From assembly GCA_934675735.1 (NCBI GenBank), contig CAKURR010000014.1:1-58654 (forward strand): DNA of 58,654 nucleotides. Direction: 5' to 3'. The notes under the pieces are model-generated. The model saw nothing but the letters and a program-made list of their open reading frames with translations. It did not search any database and was not told where the DNA came from. This DNA is from an uncultured Clostridia bacterium (GTDB lineage Bacteria; Bacillota; Clostridia; Christensenellales; Aristaeellaceae). The number at the start of each line of letters is the position of its first letter. Within the stretch, counting starts at the first letter, position 1. Shown here piece after piece: positions 16,702 to 24,766 of the stretch. A program made the translations under genes and the position numbers.

Positions 16702-16720
16702 TTATTCAATTCTAAGCCGG

Positions 16721-16744
16721 TGTCCAGAAAACCGGGTACATATC
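16721..16744 (+). repeat. Putative right inverted repeat of the IS3 remnant
   Basis: The sequence GTGTCCAGAAAACCGGGTAC lies 19 bases after the transposase stop and resembles IS3/IS150-type right ends (TGTCC-A-rich-GGTACA-TCA). No matching left end was found. Confidence 0.35.
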
Positions 16745-16764
16745 ACCGAAAGAGGTTCGCTTTT

Positions 16765-16986
16765 TTATCTGACAATGAAGAAGTAGCCCGCCAGCGCCAG
16801 AATGGCCAGCACGACGAGACAAATCGGCACGATGGTGATGAACGCGGCGATGACCATCGCCAGCCCGTCACCCCGCTCCATTTCATCGCAGGGCGCGCGG
16901 TCGGTCAGCTGCTGCTCGCCCATTTTTTCCCTTTGCAGCTTGCGGAAGCGCTCATAGCGCCCCTGAAAGGGCATGCGCACGCGCAT
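16765..16986 (-). CDS. Small single-pass membrane protein at the end of the opp operon
   Basis: A 73-residue protein with a basic N-terminal half (MRVRMPFQGRYERFRKLQREK) and a C-terminal double-length hydrophobic stretch (about residues 42-72), giving one or two membrane segments. The ATG is only three bases past the oppF stop and uses the GAGGAATAA overlapping it, so it is translationally coupled to oppF. I do not recognise a family. By position it may be an accessory subunit of the peptide importer. Confidence 0.6.
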   Translation of the reverse strand: MRVRMPFQGRYERFRKLQREKMGEQQLTDRAPCDEMERGDGLAMVIAAFITIVPICLVVLAILALAGYFFIVR

Positions 16987-16989
16987 GGC

Positions 16990-18546
16990 TTATTCCTCCC
17001 CGCCCAGCGGATGGTGGCAGGCGACGAAGTGCCCCGGCGCCATTTCCTTCCATTCCGGCACGGCATGCCTGCAGATTTCCGTGCAGTGCGCGCAGCGCGT
17101 GTGGAATTTGCAGCCCTGCGGCGGATTGACCGGACTGGGGATATCGCCCTCCAGAATGCGCAGCTCGCGGTGCTCCTCCACATCCGTGGTCGGAATCGCG
17201 GCCATCAGCGCTTCGGTGTACGGATGCAGCGGATGGTCAAACAGCTCCTGCGTGTTCGCCAGCTCGACCATGTTGCCCAGATACATGACGCCGATGCGGT
17301 CGGAGATGTACTTGACGACGGAAAGGTCGTGCGTGATGAACAGATAGGTCAGGTTGCTCTGTTCCTTCAAATCGGCCAGCAGGTTGATAATCTGGCTCTG
17401 AATAGACACATCCAGCGCGGAAACCGCCTCGTCGCAGACGACGAACTTCGGCTTCACCGCCAGACTGCGGGCAATGCCGATGCGCTGACGCTGGCCGCCG
17501 GAGAACTGGTGCGGGAAGCGGTGCAGGAAGTAGCTCGCCAGACCCGCGTCCTCCATCGTCTTGATGATGTATTCCTGCATGCGCTCGTCGTTCTTCTTGA
17601 AGAAGCCGTGCGCCAGCAAGCCCTCGCCGATGATGTTGCCCACGGTCATGCGCGGGTTCAGGCTGGAATACGGGTCCTGGAAGATGAGCTGCAAATCGCG
17701 GCGCAGCTTGCGGATTTCGTCGTATTCCAGGCGCGCGAGGTCGATGCCCTCGTCGCGCAGCGCTTCGTAACGCGCAAATTCCGCGTCGCCCGCGTATTCC
17801 GCCCGCAGCGTGTCGAGCTGCTTGCGCACATCGCCAATCTGGCGCGCGAGGTCGGCGAGCTTCTCGTCGATTTTCGCCAGCTCGGCGCGCAGCTTGGTCT
17901 CTTTATTCTTGAGACCGCCGACGTTTTTGCTGTTCTCCTCGGCCTTCTTGATGTCAAAGAGCACGTCGTCCAGATCGAGCTGCACCGCGTCGCGGCGGCC
18001 CATCTCCTTCACGCGCGCGCCGGAGATGCGGTATTCCTCCAGAAACAGCTTCTGCGCGGGGTGGATATCCTTCACGCAGACGAAGCCGCCGATGAGGTTC
18101 GCCATATCCAGCAGCGCGTCGTTCTCGTCCTTGACGGCCTTATCCAGCTCGTTGTGCTTCTTATACTTCGCCTCGCCGTCCGGCAGCGCGTCGTATTCCT
18201 TCTGCACATTGGCCAGATGTTTTTTCAGCTCGTGCCACTTTTCGCGGCGCTTGTCGAGCGTCTGCAAGGTCTTTTTAACGTAAAGCGGCGCAAGGTCATC
18301 CAGCGTGCGGCCGTAATACATCGTGCGGCCGTCCGTCTGGCGGTAGAGCTGGAGCAGCGTGCGGCCCAGCGTAGACTTACCGCAGCCGCTCTCGCCGACC
18401 AGACCGAAGGTCTCGCCCTCGTAGATATCCAGCGTAATGCCGTCGTTGGCCTTGACGAAAAGGCCCTTCTTTTTCAGCGGGAAGTATTGCTTGAGGTTGC
18501 TGATGCGAAGCAGCACCTTCTTCCCCTCGTTATTTGAGGTTTGCAC
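16990..18546 (-). CDS. oppF: Oligopeptide ABC transporter ATPase OppF/DppF type, with large coiled-coil insertion
   Basis: A 518-residue ATPase of the oligopeptide/dipeptide importer family (usual length about 320-340). Walker A GESGCGKST is at 51-59, the Q-loop LIFQDPYSSLNPRM at 287-300, the signature FSGGQRQR at 348-355 and Walker B VVCDEAVSALD at 369-379. The C-terminal cysteines (479, 485, 488, 492, 510) match the [4Fe-4S]-binding tail of DppD/OppF. Between Walker A and the Q-loop the family normally has about 60 residues; here there are about 230. The extra region (roughly 85-275) is charged, heptad-like and coiled-coil in character, and includes an IGGFVCVKDIHPAQKLFLEE patch. Its 5' end overlaps oppD by 17 bases. 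Confidence 0.88.
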   Translation of the reverse strand: MQTSNNEGKKVLLRISNLKQYFPLKKKGLFVKANDGITLDIYEGETFGLVGESGCGKSTLGRTLLQLYRQTDGRTMYYGRTLDDLAPLYVKKTLQTLDKRREKWHELKKHLANVQKEYDALPDGEAKYKKHNELDKAVKDENDALLDMANLIGGFVCVKDIHPAQKLFLEEYRISGARVKEMGRRDAVQLDLDDVLFDIKKAEENSKNVGGLKNKETKLRAELAKIDEKLADLARQIGDVRKQLDTLRAEYAGDAEFARYEALRDEGIDLARLEYDEIRKLRRDLQLIFQDPYSSLNPRMTVGNIIGEGLLAHGFFKKNDERMQEYIIKTMEDAGLASYFLHRFPHQFSGGQRQRIGIARSLAVKPKFVVCDEAVSALDVSIQSQIINLLADLKEQSNLTYLFITHDLSVVKYISDRIGVMYLGNMVELANTQELFDHPLHPYTEALMAAIPTTDVEEHRELRILEGDIPSPVNPPQGCKFHTRCAHCTEICRHAVPEWKEMAPGHFVACHHPLGGEE

Positions 18547-19525
18547 GGCGCTCCTCCTTTCTGGGGTAGAAGCAGCGCACCTGCTGCTCCTCCGTCACGT
18601 TCACCAGCTCCGGTTCTTCCTCCAGACAGCGCTGCCGGCAGTACTTGCAGCGCGGCGCGAACTTGCATCCCTTCGGCAGGTTCAGCGGATGCGGCACCGA
18701 GCCGGGGATGGATTCAAGCCGCACGCCCGCGGGCGTATCCAGTCTCGGGATGGAGACCATCAGGCCCTCGGTATACGGGTGGGAGAACTCGCAGTCGGTA
18801 AAGAGTGTCTTGGCGGGCGCCATTTCGACCACCTGTCCGCAGTACATGACGGCCACGTCATCCGCCATCTGGGCGATGACGCCGAGGTCGTGGGTGATGA
18901 ACAGGATGGACGTACCGTGCTCGCGCTTCAGGTCGTTCATCAACTTCAAAATCTGCGCCTGAATGGTCACGTCGAGGGCCGTCGTCGGCTCGTCGGCGAT
19001 GAGCAGCTTCGGCTTGCAGGCCAGCGCCATGGCAATCATCACGCGCTGGCGCATGCCGCCGGAGAGCTGATGCGGATACTGCTTGGCGACGACTTCCGGA
19101 TTCGGAATCTTCACGTCGGCCAGCATCTCCACAACCTTCTTGCGTGCCTCTTCCTTGCTCATGCCCTGATGGATGATGAACGGCTCGGATACCTGACGCT
19201 CGATGGTGAACACCGGATTCAGGCTGGTCATCGGCTCCTGGAAGATGACGGAAATCGCGTTGCCGCGGATTTTCTGCATCTCGGCCAGCGAGAGCTTGGT
19301 CAAATCTTTGCCGTCGAACATGATGCTGCCGCCGGCGATGTAGCCGTTGCCGTCCAGCAGCTGGAGCATGCTCATCGCGGAAACGCTCTTGCCCGAGCCG
19401 GATTCGCCGACCACGCCGAGCGTCTTGCCCGCTTCCACTTTATAGGATACACCGTTCACCGCCTTGACGACGCCGCGCTTGGTGGTGAAGAATGTTTTCA
19501 GATCTTGCATTTCAAGCAGTGCCAT
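18530..19525 (-). CDS. oppD: Oligopeptide ABC transporter ATPase OppD/DppD type
   Basis: A 331-residue ATPase of normal family length. Walker A is GESGSGKS (about residues 40-47), the Q-loop ISVIFQEPMTSLNP, the signature LSGGMRQR and Walker B LLIADEPTTALD. The C-terminal oligopeptide-transporter tail has the cysteines GCKFAPRCKYCRQRC and a final C, as in iron-sulfur-containing DppD. It has no insertion, unlike its partner OppF. It is the fourth gene of oppA-B-C-D-F, and its ATG follows GGAGGGGAAG. Confidence 0.92.
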   Translation of the reverse strand: MALLEMQDLKTFFTTKRGVVKAVNGVSYKVEAGKTLGVVGESGSGKSVSAMSMLQLLDGNGYIAGGSIMFDGKDLTKLSLAEMQKIRGNAISVIFQEPMTSLNPVFTIERQVSEPFIIHQGMSKEEARKKVVEMLADVKIPNPEVVAKQYPHQLSGGMRQRVMIAMALACKPKLLIADEPTTALDVTIQAQILKLMNDLKREHGTSILFITHDLGVIAQMADDVAVMYCGQVVEMAPAKTLFTDCEFSHPYTEGLMVSIPRLDTPAGVRLESIPGSVPHPLNLPKGCKFAPRCKYCRQRCLEEEPELVNVTEEQQVRCFYPRKEERRANLK

Positions 19526-19543
19526 AAATTCTTCCCCTCCTTC

Positions 19544-21400
19544 TTATCGTTCGAGCGCCTTCGGGTCGAGCGCGTCGCGCAAGCCGTCGCCGATGAGGTT
19601 GATGCAGACGGTGCAGATGCCGAAGATGGCCGCCGGGAACACCCACTGCCACCAATACTGCTGGATGACGATGGAGTTGTTCGCGCCGTTGAGCAGGTTG
19701 CCCCACGTCGGGGTCGGCAGCGGAATGCCGAAGCCGAGGTAAGACAGCGTGGATTCGGTCAGCATGCAGGTGGCGAAATCCAGCGTCATGGAGACGATGA
19801 GCAGGCTGACGACGTTGGGCAGAATGTGGCGGAACACAATCGTGTGCTCGCGAATGCCCATCGCCTTCGCCGCGGTGACGTACTCCATCTCGCGCTGGGC
19901 GAGAATCTGCGCGCGCACGAGGCGGCAGGTCGGCACCCAGCTGAGCACGCCGAGCACAACCATAATCAGATACATGCGCTGCGTCGGGTCGAGCTTCGTG
20001 CCGATGACGGCGGAAAGAATCATCGCGAACGGAATGAACGGCAGGCCGCCGACGATTTCCGCTATACGCATGATGAGGATATCGACGTTGCCGCCGAAGT
20101 AACCGGCCACGCCGCCGAAGATGATGCCCAGAATCGTCGCGATGACGACGGAGATGGCGCCGACGGTCATCGTCACCTGACCGCCGTTGACGATACGGGT
20201 CAGCATGTCGCGGCCGAGGTTATCCGTGCCGAGCACAAAGCCCTTGAGACCCCAGGTATACATCGTGCCGTCGCCGGCCAGCGCATAGTTCTGGTAGCTG
20301 GAAACGAAGATTTTGTCGATGTTGTCCGCGTCCTGCGCCTTGGCGGGCACGTCAATCTGGCCGTACTTGTTGTCGCCCCAAGAGACCAGATCGCCGTTTT
20401 CAAGCAGCGCGGTGTAGTGGTAGCGGCCGCCGTAGATGTGCACGATTTTCGCGCTCAGCTCCGGCACATTGGCCTCGCCCTTCACGGCGTTGCCCCAGAC
20501 ATAGACCTCGCCGTCCTCGGTGATGGCCGCAACGGATTTGCTCGTCGCCGCGATATCCACGACGGTCTTGCCCTTCAGGCCCGCGGGAATCTTGGCAAAC
20601 GGGGAAGTCTTATCCTTGTTGCCGGTGTAAGCGACGGTGCCGTCCGTCAGCAGGGCGATATACTCGTTATCCGTCAGCGCAACCTTGGCGATTTTGCCCT
20701 GATACTTGCTGCGAATCTTGATATCGGCCATGTTGCCGTTGCCCCAGAGATAGAGGTTGCCGTCCGAGCAGACGATGGCGGAGAATTGGTTGCTCGCTTC
20801 GAGCTGAACCACGTTCCAGTCGTCGCCGCCGGCTTTCATGGCCTTCTTCATCTCGTTGGAGAACTTATCCTGCTGCAAACGCGTGTTGCCCCAGACATAG
20901 ACCTCGCCGTCCGCGTCCACCGCGACGATGTGGTCCGTGCCGGCGGCAATCTGCACCAGATCGGCGCTGCGCACCTCATCCGGAATGGTGGCCACGTCGA
21001 TTTTATCGGTGATGCGGGTGTGGCCCCATGTATACAGCTCGCCTTCGTTGTCAATGCCGATGCCGTAGGTATTGCCGGAGGAGATATCCTTCACGCCATT
21101 CTGAAGCAGCGCCTTGGGCACCTCCATCATGTTGTGAGAAGGCGGCAGGTTGGTCAGCGTGCTGTCCTGCTCGGAAAGGTCGAGCACCCAGATGTGCGGG
21201 CCGACCATCACGAACACAAAAATCGCCAGAAACACAATCAGGCCGATCATAGCCAGCGGGCGGTGGGTGAAGTTGCTCACCATCGCGCGCATCGGGGTCT
21301 GGATGCGCTCCTCTTCCTCACCCGAAAGCTCGGGGCGGTCACCCAGGAAGCAGCGCTTGAACCAGCGCACGAGGAAGAATCCTTTTTTCTTGTTGCTCAT
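19544..21400 (-). CDS. oppC: Oligopeptide ABC permease OppC type with an inserted RCC1-like beta-propeller
   Basis: A 618-residue permease; the family norm is about 300. Residues 1-70 are the usual OppC start with the first membrane helix (49-68). Residues 388-618 are the usual rest: VLGTDNLGRDMLTRIVNGG, membrane helices, and the EAA loop AAKAMGIREHTIVFRHILPN (510-529). Between them, in the loop after helix 1 that faces outside, about 310 residues contain seven RCC1-type repeats with core DG-x-x-Y-x-WG. They lie near residues 118-127, 163-172, 212-221, 252-260, 295-304, 334-343 and 376-385. Seven copies fit one complete seven-bladed propeller. The frame is continuous with no stop, so the fusion is real in this assembly. 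The propeller probably binds peptide, cell-wall material or the binding protein. Confidence 0.9.
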   Translation of the reverse strand: MSNKKKGFFLVRWFKRCFLGDRPELSGEEEERIQTPMRAMVSNFTHRPLAMIGLIVFLAIFVFVMVGPHIWVLDLSEQDSTLTNLPPSHNMMEVPKALLQNGVKDISSGNTYGIGIDNEGELYTWGHTRITDKIDVATIPDEVRSADLVQIAAGTDHIVAVDADGEVYVWGNTRLQQDKFSNEMKKAMKAGGDDWNVVQLEASNQFSAIVCSDGNLYLWGNGNMADIKIRSKYQGKIAKVALTDNEYIALLTDGTVAYTGNKDKTSPFAKIPAGLKGKTVVDIAATSKSVAAITEDGEVYVWGNAVKGEANVPELSAKIVHIYGGRYHYTALLENGDLVSWGDNKYGQIDVPAKAQDADNIDKIFVSSYQNYALAGDGTMYTWGLKGFVLGTDNLGRDMLTRIVNGGQVTMTVGAISVVIATILGIIFGGVAGYFGGNVDILIMRIAEIVGGLPFIPFAMILSAVIGTKLDPTQRMYLIMVVLGVLSWVPTCRLVRAQILAQREMEYVTAAKAMGIREHTIVFRHILPNVVSLLIVSMTLDFATCMLTESTLSYLGFGIPLPTPTWGNLLNGANNSIVIQQYWWQWVFPAAIFGICTVCINLIGDGLRDALDPKALER

Positions 21401-21412
21401 CGTTCTTCCTCC

Positions 21413-22438
21413 TTACTTGTCCACACGCACGCGCGGATCGACCAGGCCGTAGCTGATATCCATCAGCAGCGAACCGATCAGGGCGACGATGGTATAGAAC
21501 ATCTGAATCGCGAGCACCAGCTCAAAGTCGAGGTTGTTCAGGCCCGCCCAATAGAGCTTGCCCATGCCGTTCAAAGAGAACGTGTTCTCGATGATAACCG
21601 AGCCGGAGAAGATGCTGATAAACCAGCCGATAATCGAGGTGATAATCGGCAGCAGCGCGTTGCGCCACGCGTGGGAATAGATGACGACCTTTTCCTTCAG
21701 GCCCTTGGCGCGCGCGGTGCGGATGTAATCCATGCTCAGCGCGTCAATCATCGCGCTGCGCACATAGCGGGTCATGCCGCCCAGCGACGCGAAGGTCATG
21801 ACGATGACCGGCAGGGTGACGTGGTAGAGCATATCGACAAACTCATCCCACCGGGTGGCGTAAATCGCGCCCGCGGTCTTGGTGCCCGAAATCGGGAAGA
21901 TGCGCCAGAGCACGCAGAAGAAGAACATGAAAATCAGCGCGATGATGTAAATCGGCAGGCTGTAACCCAGCATCGTCACCACCTGCACGCTGTTATCCAG
22001 CTTCTTGCCCTTGTGCACCGCGCAGAAAATGCCCAGCGGAATGGTGATGCCCAGCGCCAGAATGGTGGAGAAAATGTTGATGAAGATGGTGTTCTTCATC
22101 GGGTCGACGATGACCTCGGTCACGTCCTTCTTGTAGTACTGGGAATAGCCGAAGTTGCCCTGAAGCAGGCCGTTGAAGCCGGTGTTGTCGCCAACGTCCG
22201 GCCAGAGGCCCATCCAGCGCATATAGCGAATGACCAGCGGATCGTCAAGACCCATCTTTGCGCGCAGCTCCTGATACAGCTGTTCATACTCCGCCGGCTT
22301 GAGGCTCTGCTTCTGCGCTTCCAGTTCGGCGCGGGCAGGGTCTGTCGGAATGAGGTTGTACAGCGAATACATCAAAAACGAAACGATGAGAAACACAAGC
22401 GCCATGTATCCGATACGCTTGGCAATATATTTGCCCAT
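21413..22438 (-). CDS. oppB: Oligopeptide ABC transporter permease OppB type
   Basis: A 341-residue permease with an N-terminal helix (MGKYIAKRIGYMALVFLIVS), an external region with LYNLIPTDPA, and the RLGLDDP-like element KMGLDDPLVIRYMRW. Five further helices and the EAA motif TARAKGLKEKVVIYSHAWRN follow. The C-terminus GLVDPRVRV is typical. ATG at 22438 is preferred: GAGAGG lies nine bases ahead, whereas the ATG at 22447 directly touches it. It is separated from oppA by a 250-base gap with two hairpins. It forms the transmembrane pair with the propeller-bearing OppC. Confidence 0.92.
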   Translation of the reverse strand: MGKYIAKRIGYMALVFLIVSFLMYSLYNLIPTDPARAELEAQKQSLKPAEYEQLYQELRAKMGLDDPLVIRYMRWMGLWPDVGDNTGFNGLLQGNFGYSQYYKKDVTEVIVDPMKNTIFINIFSTILALGITIPLGIFCAVHKGKKLDNSVQVVTMLGYSLPIYIIALIFMFFFCVLWRIFPISGTKTAGAIYATRWDEFVDMLYHVTLPVIVMTFASLGGMTRYVRSAMIDALSMDYIRTARAKGLKEKVVIYSHAWRNALLPIITSIIGWFISIFSGSVIIENTFSLNGMGKLYWAGLNNLDFELVLAIQMFYTIVALIGSLLMDISYGLVDPRVRVDK

Positions 22439-22535
22439 CTCATCCATCCTCTCTATGGTATTTATGGTGTTTTTCCGTTACGCGCGGCATACCTCTTCAT
22501 CATGCCCGCGCGCCGTATATCTTCATTCATCCGCA

Positions 22536-22597
22536 GGACAAGTGCTTTGCCCTTGTTCTTTCCCGCCTTTGGGCAGCCAAGGGCAGGGCGCTTGTCC
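22536..22597 (-). other. Long stem-loop in the oppA-oppB gap
   Basis: GGACAAGTGCTTTGCCCTTG (22536-22555) pairs with the arm at 22578-22597 (17 of 20 positions, the others partly G-U). There is no T-run. A stem of this size could stabilise the oppA message or set relative expression of oppA and oppB-F. Confidence 0.6.
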
Positions 22598-22635
22598 TTC
22601 AAAAAGGACGATTGCATTCAAAATCAAAAAGAAGG

Positions 22636-22672
22636 AAAAAGGGGACGGGCAGAACGCCCGCCCCCAATTTTG
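22636..22672 (-). terminator. Terminator or attenuator directly after oppA
   Basis: On the minus strand GGGGGCGGGC and GCCCGTCCCC form a stem followed by five T residues, right behind the oppA stop. Partial read-through would give more binding protein than permease, as is common in such operons. Confidence 0.7.
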
Positions 22673-22688
22673 CCATCGAAACCGAAAA

Positions 22689-24593
22689 TTACTCGGCCAC
22701 GGTCGCGTAGAGGATCGCCTGCTGGAAATCCCAGAAGGAATCCTGGGTGTAGTTCTCGAGCCAATCCGGATAAACGGTGATGTAGATGTTGGAGTAGAGC
22801 GGGATCTGCGGGAGCAGCTCGTTCCACAGCATCTGGAAGCCCTTCCAGTAGGTCATGTACAGGGAGGTGTTTTCGGAATCCACGCCGTAAACCATGTTCA
22901 TGGAGAGCGCGTCCATCGTCTCGTTGTACAGACGGTTCAGGTTGTAGCCCTGAGCAACCATCTCCGGGTCGAGCGTCCACTCGTAGGACTGGTCGTAAGC
23001 CGGGGTGAAGTTGCTGGCCAGGTTGAACATGCCGTAGGTCGGGACGGCGTACTTGTCGCCCTGAGAAGCGTCACGATAGTAGTAGTTGAGCAGCTCGGTG
23101 AAGGTCATCACGTTCTGGTTGATCTTCATGCCGGCCTCGGCGGTCTGCGGGCCCTGAGCCAGCATGACGTTGAGCAGCTCGGAAACCGGGTTGTTCTCGG
23201 AAGAGGACCACTCGATGATCAGCGGCATCAGGATGGTGCCGTCGGCGAGGGTGACGTTGTGCGCGTAGGTGCCCGCCTCAACCTCGGTGACCTTCTTGTA
23301 GCGGATTTCGCCGGAGCCATCGACATAGTCGCTGCCGTCGGCGTTGTAGACCCAGCCGTCGGCCTTGAGTTCTTCGACAGCCGCTTCCGGATCATAGGAA
23401 TACGGATTCAGGGTCGTCTCCAGCCACTCCTCGGCCTCCTGGTACTGCCACAGGCCGGTGCCGTACATGCCGTTGACAACGCCGCCCCAGCCCTGGCAGA
23501 AGGTGTTCGCAAACTCGTTGCGGTCCAGCAGCAGGGCAACCGCGTGACGGACAGCCTCGAACTGGGTCGGGCCGAAGTCGCACTGGAAGTTCAGCATGCC
23601 GTAGCCGGCACGGTCAAACTGCACGTAGTTGAAGCCGCCTTCGGCGATGATGTCCAGAGCGGTGTTGATCTGCTCGCCGTCGGTCACGGTGTCATAGAAG
23701 TTGAAGGAGCCGGTCTTGAGCGCGTCGGCCCAGGTCGCGTCCTCGGTCTTGGTGATGACGATCTTCTCGATGCTCGGCTTCTGGCCCTCGAAGTTGCCCG
23801 CGTAGTTCGGGTTGATGGTCAGGGTCGCCTGCAGGGAGCCCTTGTCAAACGCAACGAGGTTGTACGGGCCGGCGGAAACACGGTCCTCACCCGCGTTAAA
23901 ACGGGCGTACTCAAGCTGCGCGCCCACGCCGTCCTTGGAGAAGTCGCCGGCGATGTAGCAGCCCTCGCCGTCATCCTTCAGCTCAACGCCGTCGCCCAGC
24001 CAATACTTGATGGAGAGCGGCTGCAGCTCGATGTAGCGCAGGTCATAGTAGTACGGAATCTTGTCCGCAACGATGGTCACGGAGAAGGTGTAGTCATCGA
24101 TGAGGCGGATGCCGGAAACCGCGGTCGCGGTGCCGTCATAGTAATCCTGGCCGCCGACATAGGTCAGATAGCCGGTCAGCTTCGCGCCGACGTCCATCGC
24201 AACCTTGGAGCAGGAGAAAACCTCGGCCCACAGATAATCCGCAGCCTTGATTTCTTCGCCGTTGTTGTAGGTCAGACCCTCGTTGATGGTGACGGTGAAC
24301 GTCTTGCTGCCATCCGGGTTGACAACGGACTCGATGTTGTTAGCGATGGTCGGGTTGACGACATATTCGCCGCCCTGATTCGTGGTGGTGACCGTGTAAT
24401 CATTGGTCAGATTACGAATCATCTTATCGGTGGCGTTGTTGGTCCACCAGGAATCCGGCGCGAAGTCGCCGCCGATTTCGGTGGAAGAACCATACACGAT
24501 GGTTCCCTTCTCAGACGTGCCCTCGGCAAACGCCATCGCGCCCGCGGAAACGAGCATGGCAGCCGCCAGAAGCATGGAAAGAAGCTTCTTCAT
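22689..24593 (-). CDS. oppA: Oligopeptide ABC transporter substrate-binding protein (SBP_bac_5)
   Basis: A 634-residue extracellular binding protein with a signal peptide (residues 1-23, AGAMAFA). No lipobox cysteine is present, so membrane anchoring is unclear, which is unusual for a Gram-positive OppA. Family features are IRNLTNDYTVTTTNQGGEYVVNPTIA, YVGGQDYYDGTATAVSGIRLIDDYTF, VRHAVALLLDRNEF, and a late YWKGFQMLWNELLPQIPLYSNIYITVY. The start at 24593 follows GGGAGGATG; an upstream in-frame ATG (24629) lacks a site. It is first in the operon and is followed by the attenuator-like terminator. The transported peptide is unknown. Confidence 0.92.
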   Translation of the reverse strand: MKKLLSMLLAAAMLVSAGAMAFAEGTSEKGTIVYGSSTEIGGDFAPDSWWTNNATDKMIRNLTNDYTVTTTNQGGEYVVNPTIANNIESVVNPDGSKTFTVTINEGLTYNNGEEIKAADYLWAEVFSCSKVAMDVGAKLTGYLTYVGGQDYYDGTATAVSGIRLIDDYTFSVTIVADKIPYYYDLRYIELQPLSIKYWLGDGVELKDDGEGCYIAGDFSKDGVGAQLEYARFNAGEDRVSAGPYNLVAFDKGSLQATLTINPNYAGNFEGQKPSIEKIVITKTEDATWADALKTGSFNFYDTVTDGEQINTALDIIAEGGFNYVQFDRAGYGMLNFQCDFGPTQFEAVRHAVALLLDRNEFANTFCQGWGGVVNGMYGTGLWQYQEAEEWLETTLNPYSYDPEAAVEELKADGWVYNADGSDYVDGSGEIRYKKVTEVEAGTYAHNVTLADGTILMPLIIEWSSSENNPVSELLNVMLAQGPQTAEAGMKINQNVMTFTELLNYYYRDASQGDKYAVPTYGMFNLASNFTPAYDQSYEWTLDPEMVAQGYNLNRLYNETMDALSMNMVYGVDSENTSLYMTYWKGFQMLWNELLPQIPLYSNIYITVYPDWLENYTQDSFWDFQQAILYATVAE

Positions 24594-24673
24594 GGATACA
24601 TCCTCCCTAAAAATTTTTATATTTCGCACGCAGTTGCATCTGCGTCAAAATATCCCGTCAAAAACATTCACAA

Positions 24674-24724
24674 TACCCGCTGGGTAAACAACATTACTAT
24701 ACACTGTTTTTTGTTTTCTGTCAA
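24674..24724 (-). promoter_or_regulatory. Promoter and operator-like dyad of the opp operon
   Basis: On the minus strand TTGACA (24719-24724), 17 bases and TATAGT (24696-24701). About ten bases further downstream is TACCC-N3-GGGTA (24674-24686), a possible regulator site. Confidence 0.65.
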
Positions 24725-24766
24725 TCATACCGTCGGTTTTCGACGAAATTTGAACGCATTTTTTTC

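Noticed and set aside
16765..18537. Reading the OppF insertion as a separate gene or frameshift artefact
   Set aside because: The frame is continuous, the insertion keeps normal codon use, and no start with a ribosome site exists at its end.
18437..22780. A 1,447-codon open frame on the plus strand
   Set aside because: It lies antisense to oppF, oppD, oppC and oppB, all strongly supported. Its product is His/Arg/Asp-rich nonsense typical of GC-rich antisense frames.
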